Of a stretch of 64,000 nt of DNA, positions 9,426 through 20,700 are shown one piece after another (positions within the stretch are counted from its first letter, which is position 1; each line of letters starts with the position of its first letter). A model generated the notes under the pieces. The model searched no databases. It saw only the letters and a list, made by a program, of their open reading frames with translations, and was not told the DNA's origin. The DNA lies in assembly GCA_011634665.1 (NCBI GenBank), contig WAEK01000008.1:2500673-2564672 (forward strand), read 5' to 3'. The translations under genes were made by a program, and so were the position numbers. The stretch comes from Mortierella sp. BCC40632. Taxonomy: Eukaryota > Mortierellomycota > Mortierellomycetes > Mortierellales > Mortierellaceae.

Positions 9426-10153
9426 GATCTTAAAAGAGAAAAATCTGAGGGCATTCCAAAGATCAGGCGATGTCAGACTATCTCATCAATATACACCAGC
9501 GAATAGGCAAGGCTTGACAGCTTGAGGAAGAGAGTTCTCAGAATCTGGCCTCCCCCAAGAACTTCGTAAGGCAGCAGCCCAAGTGAAGTGGCATCCCAAG
9601 AATTAGAGTCAAGATCAAATGACGGTTCCTGTGCAAGAGAAACCCCAGGAACGCACATTTTTTTTTTTTTTTTTTTAGAGAGCCTCCCCCGATGACCTGA
9701 CCAAAAGCTTCTTGCAGTACCTAAACATTCGCTTTGCTTCATCAGCATCATCTATACTTTTCTCCATCAGACTCCTCTGTCCATTCTTTCCTCAGTCACA
9801 TCTGTTCATTTTTCATCAGTCTATCTGTCTTTTTCTTCATCCTCAACCATCCTTTCTTCATCATTTTTTGATCTGAACTATCATCACCTCCTTTGAAGAA
9901 CAATTTTTGTGGATTCATTCCCTTGCGCACACTCTATTGCACACCACAATCTCTATTTATCACTCTTACTCCCCCTCTCCCTCTCCCCCCTCTCTCTCTT
10001 TTTTTTTTTCTGTCTCTCTCTCTCTCTCTTTCTCTTTGGTTGCGAGGTTCCTTTCGCCAATATCTCTCCGGGTCTCTCTCTCTCCAGATCTATCTATCTC
10101 TCACGCGAGGACACCCGTTCAAGTTCAACCCCCCCCACCCTCTCTGTCTCCCT

Positions 10154-10221
<68 letters not shown>

Positions 10222-10253
10222 TCTTCTCTCTTTCCCCATGTCTAGCTCAGTAC
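9082..10253. repeat. Duplicated block, copy B
   Basis: Second copy of 7228-8350, in the same order: decamer array, shared sequence with GAGGGCATTCCAAAGATC, poly-T (about 9657-9676), CTTCATCA-rich stretch, CT-rich tract with a long perfect CT run (10,155-10,210), and TAGCTCAGTAC. Unlike copy A it continues directly into 250 bp of flank and then a hAT fragment, the likely ancestral arrangement. Confidence 0.85.
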
Positions 10254-10511
10254 TCTTCTACAAAAGATGAAGGACTATGGAATGCTTTTCTTGTCCTCTT
10301 TTTCCCTGAACAAAGACACACGATATCCAACAATTAATTTTTTCGCTTTTGAAACAGATTTACTTCTTGCTTCAAACAATTAATGTCTGAACTACTCACC
10401 CTGCCCATTGTTTGTGTAGCCTTGATAATACATCGTTTTAAGTTCTAAAGATTTCTGACTATTAGCGTTGTGTGCCTTTATTACACTTTCAATCTGTCTA
10501 AGTATCACTTC

Positions 10512-11285
10512 TTACTCTTGCGATTGTACCAAGAAATCAAACACAAGTTCTGTTGATTTTTTATCTGCAGAGAGGCGGTTTCTTTGGTAACGAAGAAGGG
10601 CACGCGCTCTTGAAAAAGCTCGTTCCGAAGGCACTGATGTAGCCATAATGGCGTAATGATCCTTTGCCATTGTTGATAGAGACGGCCAAGACCCATGGCG
10701 TGTTTTCCACCATTTTAACGGCGACACCAATTCGGAAGGAGCATTGACAAACGTCTCAAACTCGTCACCAACATCGATTGCACGCGACCTCGATCTTCCT
10801 AAACGGATAAGTGACCTGTTGAGATTGGTGGAAGCAATTGGATCTATTTCAGTCGAGCTTGTGCTTGACGGAGGCTTGTAGCTTGCTCTCCACACACCGC
10901 GAACGGCTGCCTTGGCTGGCTCGATATATTGGCCCCATCCCTCCTTGTTCCAATACTCGAACCGGCATGCAGGGTGAAGAGCTATAGCCACAGAGTAAAT
11001 TGGCGAGTCATCTGTCTTGAAATAGTAGTCCTTCAGTTTTTCATATGCTGCTTTTGCGCCACACACTAGATCCGATGTGCGGTTTTTATCACTTGCTATG
11101 AAATTTTCGAGGCTCTCAAGCAGATCGTTGTAGATCTGGATGCCCACCCCGATTGCTACATAGGAATCACTGGCACAGGCTGTGGTGGTGTACTCGTCGA
11201 AGTCTTTTAAAAGGTCCTTCAGCTTTATGAGTCGCTCCCACTCTGTGTTACTGAGGTAGTAATCCTTGAGGTCGTCACCATCCAA
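10512..11285 (-). pseudogene. hAT transposase, C-terminal 257 residues with dimerisation domain
   Basis: One uninterrupted minus-strand frame. It contains the RNase H-fold end region (ALHPACRFEYWNKEGWGQYI) and a canonical hATC dimerisation domain: LKWWKTRHGSWPSLSTMAKD, then ATSVPSERAFSRARALLRYQ, then RNRLSADKK. Full hAT transposases are about 600-700 residues; the BED zinc finger and first catalytic aspartates are absent. Sequence continuing upstream (to about 11,470) has a stop before DGDDLKDYY and shows no recognisable motif. It is the best-preserved copy and serves as reference for the rearranged copy at 841-1643. Transposition by this copy is not possible. Confidence 0.9.
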
Positions 11286-11712
11286 CTGTCAAAGAGTACA
11301 CTTGCTTGTCGCGTCTTTGAGATGCTTGGGATATGTTGTCAGGTCCACAGCGAACAAGGAATGCCTCCCTGTCTGACCTGACATACCACAGAAAATAGCT
11401 AGCCTGATAGTCATCTCCGTAGTATTTATTCCCTCTTCCCTCCCTCGAATAAACAGCAGTAAGTAACTCACCTCTTGTCCCTAGCCTTTGTCCTAGTCCC
11501 TGTCTTTGTTCTTCTCCTTCCCTATTCCTCTTGCCTTGTTACACAAGTGGAGGACTTTAGTACGTCACAGAAGTCTGAACCAAACCCTTATTACGCGCGT
11601 CCCTTCTCTACACAAATATCCGATAATAGGTGGTTCCTTGATCGTCCTTCTTTATCTTCAACCAGACATACTTACGATTAGGCGACCCAAGATTACTTTA
11701 AAAAGAATCACC
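11286..11712. other. Intergenic region between hAT relic and split gene
   Basis: No gene recognised; the right part is the upstream region of the gene starting at 11,713. No clear TATA box is visible. Short frames at 11,475-11,681 have no motif. Confidence 0.5.
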
Positions 11713-11943
11713 ATGGGGCAACAGGTAAAACATAAACAAGATTTCAAAAATTTCTAAAACCTATACTTCGCAAACTAAGTCGCTGTGTCTTTGATTTAGG
11801 ACGAAACCAGTTTGACGATTTCCATTCGATCGGAAAAAGTTACCTTTCATTGCGATTCAAGTGGCAATTTCACCAACAATCGTGTCATTTGTCCAGGATG
11901 CTCAGAAAGTATTTGCCGTAATAAGGCTCGACGACATTACTTG

Positions 11944-11948
11944 CATTC
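11944..11948. repeat. Target-site duplication CATTC (left)
   Basis: Five bases directly before the TG of the left LTR. They are repeated at 17,177-17,181 directly after the CA of the right LTR. Confidence 0.95.
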
Positions 11949-12131
11949 TGCGACAGTGTCCTCTTCAAGCTGCGCCCTTTGCCACTATTTGTGACTGTCC
12001 AGTTGCCACCACTGCCGCGCCCCCTTCCATTTGCCACCAAACCACTTGTATAAATAGTTAGCTTTCTCATTACTTTAATCTTTAGCAATAAACTGCCCAA
12101 ACCAAAGACTCCCTGGCCTCTGACTGTTGCA
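11949..12131 (+). repeat. 5' LTR of gypsy element 1
   Basis: Starts TGCGACAGTG, ends GACTGTTGCA; contains a TATA-like TATAAATAG and a polyadenylation-type AATAAA (AGCAATAAACTG). Confidence 0.95.
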
Positions 12132-12144
12132 TGGTAGCAAAGGT
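12132..12144 (+). promoter_or_regulatory. Primer-binding site
   Basis: TGGTAGCAAAGGT begins at the first base after the LTR. The TGG start pairs with the CCA end of a tRNA. The same 13 bases follow the 5' LTR of gypsy element 2. Confidence 0.8.
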
Positions 12145-12278
12145 ACAATCTCTTTCCACCGACCCCTCTGACACCGACTCCCCTCGAACCCTGCCACCCC
12201 TCGGACCCCCCACGACTCCAACCCAAAGTACCCCAAGATCAAGACCCCCTTTCCGATTATTTTTCTTCCCTTTCCATC

Positions 12279-13256
12279 ATGAGCCAAGAAGCCGACGCCT
12301 CCGCCTCCATTCTTCAAGGATTGGCCGCGAATGATCAAGCAAGAACCCTTGCCGCCGTCCTCAAACCGCCCAAGCCCGAGCCCTTTAGTGGCATTATCGA
12401 TGCTGAAGAGTGTCTAAATTTTGCCGATAGCTATGAAGAGTATTTCACTGTCTTACAGCTCTCCAAGAATCTTTTGGGTTCGGTACTTTGTACTTGCCCT
12501 CACAAAAAGACGCACGCTCTTGGTGGCGCACATCTGAGATCAAGATTGACACCCCCTGGGGAGAATTTCCGCGCTTCGTTTATCGCAAGGTTCACGCCTC
12601 CTGATGCTGTCCACGCTGCTCGTTTAAAGTTGGAAAATCTGATCCAAAGGAAAAAGAGGCGTCGCTGAATATACAAATGAGTTCAGAAGATACCTTCGTC
12701 TCATCCCAAAGGAAGACAAGGACGCTTCACTTTTCCGGTTTCTTCGTGGCCTCGATCCAGAAACTTCTAAACAGGTTCGACTACGCCAACCCAAGACCCT
12801 TGAAAAAGCAATCACCGAGGCAACAATCGTCCACGATATCCTCTACCCCTCCAGTTATTTCTCCCACGATAATCACCATGGTCCCTCTTCCCCTCCGGTT
12901 CCAACAGTACTCAAAAAGACCCGATGGCTATGGAAATTGATAACCTCAGGACCGAACTTAACGCCCTTCGTCGACAGTTCTCTTCCCGCCCCTCATCAAC
13001 ACCCAAACTATCGCCACAAGAACGCGAGCGACTCCGCCAACGAGGAGCTTGCTTCCGCTGCCGCAAGGATGGACATATGGCTAACGAATGTCGCAGTGGA
13101 AAACGTTTCAACAACATAGAATCCGAAGAGACCTCTCCCCCCTCAGCCCGAGAGCAGGGGAAAAGGCCCCAGCAATTAAGATCAGTCCAGGGCTTGGTTG
13201 CTGAAACCCCCTCTCCTATCCACCTGGATCGGGGAGTGTTCCAAGACCAGAGTTAA
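12279..13256 (+). pseudogene. gag: gag of gypsy element 1
   Basis: Starts MSQEADASASILQGLAANDQ and ends in a CCHC zinc knuckle, CFRCRKDGHMANEC (about 13,050-13,092), which binds genomic RNA. The capsid region moves between frames at about 12,500-12,660 and again near 12,930, so no full-length Gag can be made as sequenced. The ancestral product would be about 325 residues. The stop at 13,256 is about 250 bp before the protease frame. Confidence 0.85.
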
Positions 13257-13504
13257 GTTCTCAAGCGAATAAAAATAAAAAGTATTCAACTTACTACTTC
13301 GTCCACTCCTCAGAAAAAATAATGACAATAATACTCACGACCCAACCAAGGCCCACACAAACATCCATGAACCAATGCCAACGTCGTCAAAGACTGAGGA
13401 GAAGGCTTGTATTAGTGACAAAGTGGACCTGGACCCACCTGCTCCTGAATTACAGCTAGACCCATCGCCAGAGTCAACACACAAACCGAAAAAAAAGAAA
13501 AGGA

Positions 13505-16500
13505 TTGGGTCTTCATAGCTTCACTATTGCAAAAGGCTCAACAACGACTCTCCTTACTTTCATCGGCGCAGTCAACAACCACCCTGCAAAGATTTTAATC
13601 GATGGCGGGGCTGAAATGAATGTTATCAGCAAACGATTTTTATCCCAACACTCGATCCCCGTAAAGTCGTGCAACCCCATCCCAGTCCTCCTCCCTAACG
13701 GCTCTTCATCTACGACATCCCACACGGCAACCATTACACTTGCACGCGATAATTACACTGACACGGTAGACACTATCGCTTATGACCTCCAAAAATATGA
13801 CATCATCCTCGGTAAACCCTGGCTCACTGACATCAACCCGAATATCAACTGGCAGACGAACAAACTAGTCTTTGATCACAACGGAAAGACAGTTCACTGG
13901 ACATGTCGCGGCTTCAAACCCACTTCAGTAACGACAACCTCTGGTGGACTCCTCCTTAGCCACATGCACTTCAACACCATCGCCGCCCTTCCTGGTAGTG
14001 AAGTCTTTATTGCCCTACTCAAAGAAGGAAATGTCAAGCCTGTCACCAACCCCTTGGAAAATGCTGACCCTGAAATCCGAAAAATAGTTATGGAAGAGTT
14101 CCCTGATGTATTTCCCGACTCTCTCCCTGATGGACTCCCACCAGACAGAGGAGATGCAATGCGAATTGAGACCGACCCTACCGCCGATCCACCTGTCCGA
14201 CCTGTCATTCGACTTTCAATCGCTGAACTTGATGAACTAAAAAAGCAGTTAGACGACCTGTTGAAAAAAAGGGTTCATTAAGCCTAGCACATCACCCTAT
14301 GGCGCTCCCGTCCTATTCGTTCGCAAAAAGGAAGGAACCCCTCAGAATGTGTGTGGACTACAGAGGTCTCAACCGAATCACCAAAAAGAACCGCCACCCT
14401 CTGCCTCGAATTGACGAGTTGATTGACAGATTCAGAGGTGCCAAGTATTTCTCGAAACTCGACCTCTTATCGGGATACCATCAACAACGAGTCTACGAAC
14501 CGCATACCCACAAAACAGCCTTCCGTTGCCGATATGGACATTATGAATTTAATGTTGTTCCTTTTGGTCTGACAAACGCCCCAGCTTCCTTCTCTTCAAT
14601 GATGCGCACCGTCTTGAACCCTGTCTTGGACGAAATTGTTGTAGCTTACTTAGACGACGTGCTAATCTACTCTAAATCCAAGAAAGAACACCTGGACCAT
14701 CTACGAACAGTTCTCTCTCTCTCTTCAGGAAGCACGGCCTCTACGCAAAGCTCAGCAAATGTTCATTTCTACAACAACAAACGGAGGTTTTGGGACACAT
14801 TCTCACCAAGGATGGCATTCAAACAAACGCTGGACTCGTCAAAGCTATCAGAGAATGGCCTCGACCAACAAAGCAAAAGGAAGTTCAACAGTTCATCGGC
14901 CTCGCTCAGTTCTACCATAACTATGTCAACAACTTTGCTCAGATAGCTCTGCCCCTGACATCTCTCTTAGGAGACGACGTCCCCTTCGAATGGAATGACA
15001 GCCATGAGTCAGCCTTTATCGCTCTCAAAAAAGCTGTTAGTGAAGCACCAGTCCTCAGGATATTTGACCCTGAATTGACTACATCCGTGGAGACAGATGC
15101 ATCTGGATTTGCTGTGGGAGCTGTCCTATTTCAGATAGACAAAAATGGAGAGTCACGACCAGTCGCCTTCACGTCTCGCAAAATGAACTCAGCAGAAAGG
15201 AACTATCCAACACATGAGCAGGAACTGTTGGCAGTTGTACATGCCCTGAAAACATGGCGATACTATCTCGATGGAACACATTTCATTGTATACACCGATC
15301 ATGCTACCCTACGACACTTTCCTACACAACCGAAGCTCACCCGTCGCCAAGCTCGTTGGATGGAACTCCTTCAGGAGTACGACTTCACCTTCAAGTACAA
15401 GAAAGGATCGGAAAACATCGTATCAGACGCTCTCTCCCGCCGACCTGACCACTCCCTACCCCAACCTGTCGATTTTAATTCCATGGAAATAGCTCTGGAC
15501 CGCGATCTTCGAAAACGACTCATCCTTAGCTACAGAGACGACAGCCGTTTATGGCCTATTTATTACAGCTGCATGAAAGGACAACCACCTCAAGGATATG
15601 CTATATTCGATGGCCTACTCCACGTACTACGACGAGGCAAATCAGTAATTTGTATCCCCAGGAATGCTGACATCCGCCACTCACTTATCCATGATGCACG
15701 ACTCAGCCATAGCAGGACACTTGGGATTCGATAAAACCTACGACAACTTGAGACGCTTTGCATTCTGGCCACAGATAGTCAATGATATCAGGACGTACGT
15801 CAGAACTTGTGAGAGTTGCCAAAGGAACAAACATAGCAATCGTGCACCAACAGGACTCCTCCATCCACTTCCAATCCCAGATCAGCGATGGGAAACAGTA
15901 ACAATGGATTTTGTCGTTCAATTACCACGAACAGAGAGAGGATTCGATGCAATCACAGTTTTTGTCGACAAACTATCAAAGCAGGCCCACTTTGCACCAA
16001 GTAGAACAACTGACACAGCTGTTGACGTGGCCCATTGCTTCTTCAAAAATGTCTTCCGACTTCATGGAATGCCAACAACTATTGTGTCAGATCGGGATAC
16101 AAAGTTTACTAGTCAGTTCTGGCAGGAGTTACATCGACTAATGGACACAAGACTAGCCATGTCAACTGCACACCACCCCAAACAGATGGACAATCAGAAC
16201 GCGCAATCCAAACTCTCACAACGATGCTCCGGTCTGTCATAGATCAACAACAGACAAACTGGGATCTTTCATTACCTTCACTCGAAGATTTGGATACAAC
16301 AACTCGGTCAACCCAACAACTGGTTACTCTCCCTTCTTTTTGAACATGGGCTACCATCCCCGTATCCCCCATCCGCTCTACCCCAACCCCAACCGTCTAA
16401 AAGCTCCCAAGGTTGAAAGTTTTGTAAGCGACCAGAGCAGGATACTCAAGGAGGCCCAGGATTCTATTCGACTCGCACAGGAAAGGCAGACTTGGAACGC

Positions 16501-16983
16501 AGACAAACATAGGATCGAGCACAGCTTCAAAGAAGGCGACAAAGTCTTGCTCAACGCGGAACATATCACTATCCCAGCAGACCAAAACAGACCATCAGAT
16601 AAACTGAAGCCGAGATTCATTGGACCCCCTACACACTCCTTCAGCAATTGTCCCCTGTCACCTTCAAAGTTGAATTACCTCCGACAATGAAAATACACGA
16701 CGTGTTCCATGTGGATCGTTTCCGACACTATGAAGAGTCGCCAGAATCACTCGGCCCTCGGACAACAGTACATTCAGAACCAGAGCCTGAAATCATCGAT
16801 GGAGAAGAAGAGTTTGAAGTAGACAGTATTCTGGACTATCGGTACTATCGACGGCAGCATCAGTTCCTTATTTTATGGAAGGGCTACTCTCGAGACGAGG
16901 CAACATGGGAAAAAGTAAAGGATCTTACACATTGCCAGGAAACTGTGGACGAGTACAAGCAGAAACACGACCTAAATTTTTAA
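13505..16983 (+). pseudogene. pol: pol of gypsy element 1 (protease-RT-RNase H-integrase-chromodomain)
   Basis: Protease has ILIDGGAEMNVIS (13,590-13,630), with Gly where Ser/Thr is usual. RT shows [20 protein letters not shown] and catalytic YLDDVLIYS (about 14,650). RNase H shows ETDASGFAVGAVLF and YTDHATLRHF. Integrase has an HHCC-type finger ending CESCQRN, then MDFVVQLP and SDRDTKFTS for the two Asp. The catalytic Glu region is damaged (HHPKQMDNQNAQ). The chromodomain is near 16,800-16,960 (FEVDSILDYR, FLILWKGYSRDEATWE). Frame breaks: an extra A in an A run at about 14,270, then near 14,310, 14,740, 15,700, 16,200 and 16,640. Confidence 0.9.
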
Positions 16984-16993
16984 AAGGGGAAGG

Positions 16994-17176
16994 TGCGACA
17001 GTGTCCTCTTCAAGCTGCGCCCTTTGCCACTATTTGTGACTGTCCAGTTGCCACCACTGCCGCGCCCCCTTCCATTTGCCACCAAACCACTTGTATAAAT
17101 AGTTAGCTTTCTCATTACTTTAATCTTTAGCAATAAACTGCCCAAACCAAAGACTCCCTGGCCTCTGACTGTTGCA
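16994..17176 (+). repeat. 3' LTR of gypsy element 1
   Basis: Same sequence as 11,949-12,131 by eye; preceded by the polypurine tract at 16,982-16,993 and followed by CATTC. Confidence 0.95.
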
Positions 17177-17786
17177 CATTCACATTCAGCTTCTGAGTCA
17201 TCTCGTTCAATCAGTTCGGATGTAGAAACACCAACGTCAGTCAAGAATGGTGGGGATGAAGATGTGGATGACCACTCCGACAGATCTGATTTCTCAGATT
17301 ATGATGATGTGGACAGTGGATCAATTGACAGCAAGAAAAAAGTGATTACTTCAGTAGAAGTCTCTACCAAGCATCTTCGGGACAAAGAGCCAAGCAGCAA
17401 CTGCGCATCGGCGTGGGAGAGCCGAAAGGCCCATGACTCAAAGGATTTTCTCCAGTTTTTCCTTGAATCCTATGGTTTAGAACCCTACCAACTCGATGAC
17501 ATCCCAATCGCAATGCCAAAGGAAGGCTTCACGCTTCTACGGTCATTGCTCGATGGATGCCACAGCTTACAAAAAGTCGATTTGTCAATGGGACCTCTGG
17601 CCAAAAGACGCAAGACCACGGACGATAAAATGTACGACCAGCTCAATGAGGACCATCTATGTGCAATCGAATCTGGATCTGAAAAAGGACTTGAGAGATT
17701 GATGGGCGCACGGATTACTACAGGTTCGCTTACTCTTGAAATCCTTTGTGCCGAAGTATATAACCGGGATGTTCTGGAAGATCCAC

Positions 17787-20700
17787 ACTTGGAGTAGCCG
17801 GAGACAGAAATGGCCACCATCCCTAAGTGGACACCTACGCCCGATGATTTTTGTATGCAGATTGACAGGCGGGACACCTAGGCATGATCATCTCTGGGGG
17901 TTGCTGGCTGAGGGGGACACCTACGCCAGGGGTCGTAGGAGAAAGACATATAATATAGTGGGGCCAGTTTACAGAAGGGCCACCGACGCCCGTGGCCCGA
18001 GGAGAACTCCAGCTGTGCAAAGAGTCCAAGCGAGGGAACCTACGCCAAAAGCCACGCCAAAGAGTCCAAGCGAGGGACACCTACGCCAAAAAGAGTCCAA
18101 GCGAGGGACACCTACGCCAAAAAGAAGTCCAAGCGAGGGACACCTACGCCAAAGAGTCGAGGGACACCTACGCCAAAGAGTCCAAGCGAGGGACACCTAC
18201 GTCACAGAATCCATGCATGGGACTATCGCGCCAAATATCTCATCCTAAGCTCCTTGACCGACTCGGCTCCTTAGCGTAACATTTTTTTTTGTGGACTGGG
18301 AATATATCATTGTCATCATTCCAGCCTTGGAGTAGCCGGAGACAGAAATGGCCACCATCCCTAAGTGGACACCTACGCCCGATGATTTTTGTATGCAGAT
18401 TGACAGGCGGGACACCTAGGCATGATCATCTCTGGGGGGTTGCTGGCTGAGGGGACACCTACGCCAGGGGTCGTAGGAGAAAAGACATATAATATAGTGG
18501 GGCCAGTTTACAGAAGGGGCCACCGCGCCCGACGCCCGTGGCCCGAGGAGAACTCCAGCTGTGACAAAGAGTCCAAGCGAGGGACACCTACGCCAAAGAG
18601 TCCAAGCGAGGGACACACGCCAAAGAGTCCAAAGGGACACCTACGCCAAAGAGTCCAAGCGAGGGACACCTAAAACGCCAAAGAGTCCAAGCGAGGGACA
18701 CCTACGCCAAAGTCCAAGTCCAAGCGAGGGACACCTACGTCACAGAATCCATGCATGGGACTATCGCGCCAAATATCTCATCCTAAGCTCCTTGACCGAC
18801 TCGGCTCCTTAGCGTAACATTTTTTTTTTTTGTGGACTGGGAATATATCATTGTCATCATTCCAGCCTTGGAGTAGCCGGAGACAGAAATGGCCACCATC
18901 CCTAAGTGGACACCTACGCCCGATGATTTTTGTATGCAGATTGACAGGCGGGACACCTAGGCATGATCATCTCTGGGGGTTGCTGGCTGAGGGGGGACAC
19001 CTACGCCAGGGGTCGTAGGAGAAAGACATATAATATAGTGGGGCCAGTTTACAGAAGGGCCACCGACGCCCGTGGCCCGAGGAGAACTCCAGCTGTGACA
19101 AAGAGTCCAAGCGAGGGACAACGCCAAAGAGTCCAAGCGAGGGACACCTACGCCAAAGAGTCCAAGCGAGGGACACCTACGCCAAAGAGTCCAAGCGAGG
19201 GACACCTACGCCAAAGAGTCCAAGCGAGGGACACATACGCCAAAAAGTCCAAGCGAGGGGACACCTACGCCAAAGAGTCCAAGCGAGGGACACCTACGTC
19301 ACAGAATCCATGCATGGGACTATCGCGCCAAATATCTCATCCTAAGCTCCTTGACCGACTCGGCTCCTTAGCGTAACATTTTTTTTTGTGGACTGGGAAT
19401 ATATCATTGTCATCATTCCAGCCTTGGAGTAGCCGGAGACAGAAATGGCCACCATCCCTAAGTGGACACCTACGCCCGATGATTTTTGTATGCAGATTGA
19501 CAGGCGGGACACCTAGGCATGATCATCTCTGGGGGGTTGCTGGCTGAGGGGACACCTACGCCAGGGGTCGTAGGAGAAAGACATATAATATAGTGGGGCC
19601 AGTTTACAGAAGGGCCACCGACGCCCGTGGCCCGAGGAGAACTCCAGCTGTGACAAAGAGTCCAAGCGAGGGACACCTACGCCAAAGAGTCCAAGCGAGG
19701 GACCAAAAGAGTCCAAGCGAGGGACACCTACGCAAAAGAGTCCAAGCGAGGGACACCTACGCCAAAGAGTCCAAGCGAGGGACACCTACGCCAAAGAGTC
19801 CAAGCGAGGGACACCTACGCCAAAGAGTCCAAGCGAGGGACACCTACGTCACAGAATCCATGCATGGGACTATCGCGCCAAATATCTCATCCTAAGCTCC
19901 TTGACCGACTCGGCTCCTTAGCGTAACATTTTTTTTTTTGTGGACTGGGAATATATCATTGTCATCATTCCAGCCTTGGAGTAGCCGGAGACAGAAATGG
20001 CCACCATCCCTAAGTGGACACCTACGCCCGATGATTTTTGTATGCAGATTGACAGGCGGGACACCTAGGCATGATCATCTCTGGGGGGTTGCTGGCTGAG
20101 GGGGGACACCTACGCCAGGGGGTCGTAGGAGAAAGACATATAATATAGTGGGGCCAGTTTACAGAAGGGCCACCGACGCCCGTGGCCCGAGGAGAACTCC
20201 AGCTGTGACAAAGAGTCCAAGCGAGGGACACCTACGCCAAAGAGTCCAAGCGAGGGACACCTACGCCAAAGAGAGACACCTCAAAAGTCCAAGCGAGGGA
20301 CACCTACGCCAAAGAGTCCAAGCGAGGGACACCTACGCCAAAAGAGTCCAAGCGAGGGACACCTACGCCAAAGAGTCCAAGCGAGGGGGACACCTACGTC
20401 ACAGAATCCATGCATGGGACTATCGCGCCAAATATCTCATCCTAAGCTCCTTGACCGACTCGGCTCCTTAGCGTAACATTTTTTTTTGTGGACTGGGAAT
20501 ATATCATTGTCATCATTCCAGCCTTGGAGTAGCCGGAGACAGAAATGGCCACCATCCCTAAGTGGACCTAAGTGGACACCTACGCCCGATGATTTTTGTA
20601 TGCAGATTGACAGGCGGGACACCTAGGCATGATCATCTCTGGGGGGTTGCTGGCTGAGGGGACACCTACGCCAGGGGTCGTAGGAGAAAGACATATAATA

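Larger units (their letters stand above)
11949..17176 (+). mobile_element. Ty3/gypsy chromodomain retrotransposon, full length, ORFs broken
   Basis: A 5.23-kb element with 183-bp LTRs (TG…CA) that I read as identical and a 5-bp target duplication. It has a primer-binding site TGGTAGCAAAGGT directly after the left LTR and a purine tract AAAAGGGGAAGG directly before the right one. Domain order is gag, protease, RT, RNase H, integrase, chromodomain, typical of chromoviruses. Identical LTRs imply recent insertion, yet the internal region needs at least five frame corrections. It disrupts the gene beginning at 11,713. Confidence 0.95.
11713..17797 (+). pseudogene. Host-type two-exon gene split by a Ty3/gypsy insertion and truncated by satellite
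   Basis: Exon 1 (11,713-11,724) encodes MGQQ. A 75-bp intron (11,725-11,799; GTAAAA, AACTAAG branch, TTTAG) precedes exon 2, which runs from 11,800 into the retrotransposon at 11,949. Skipping the element and one copy of its target duplication, the same frame resumes at 17,182 and continues to 17,797, giving about 260 codons. The N-terminal part has CPGCSESIC then RRHYLH, a possible Cys/His zinc-binding cluster. The middle is acidic and Ser-rich (DDHSDRSDFSDYDDVDSGS). The rest (FLQFFLESYGLEPYQLDDIP, then LAKRRKTTDDK) resembles nothing I recognise. The stop codon lies inside the first satellite unit, so the true C-terminus is probably lost. Confidence 0.7.

Noticed and set aside
9893..10337. 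Three overlapping Ser/Leu-rich frames of 112-142 codons
   Set aside because: Pure consequence of the CT dinucleotide tract.
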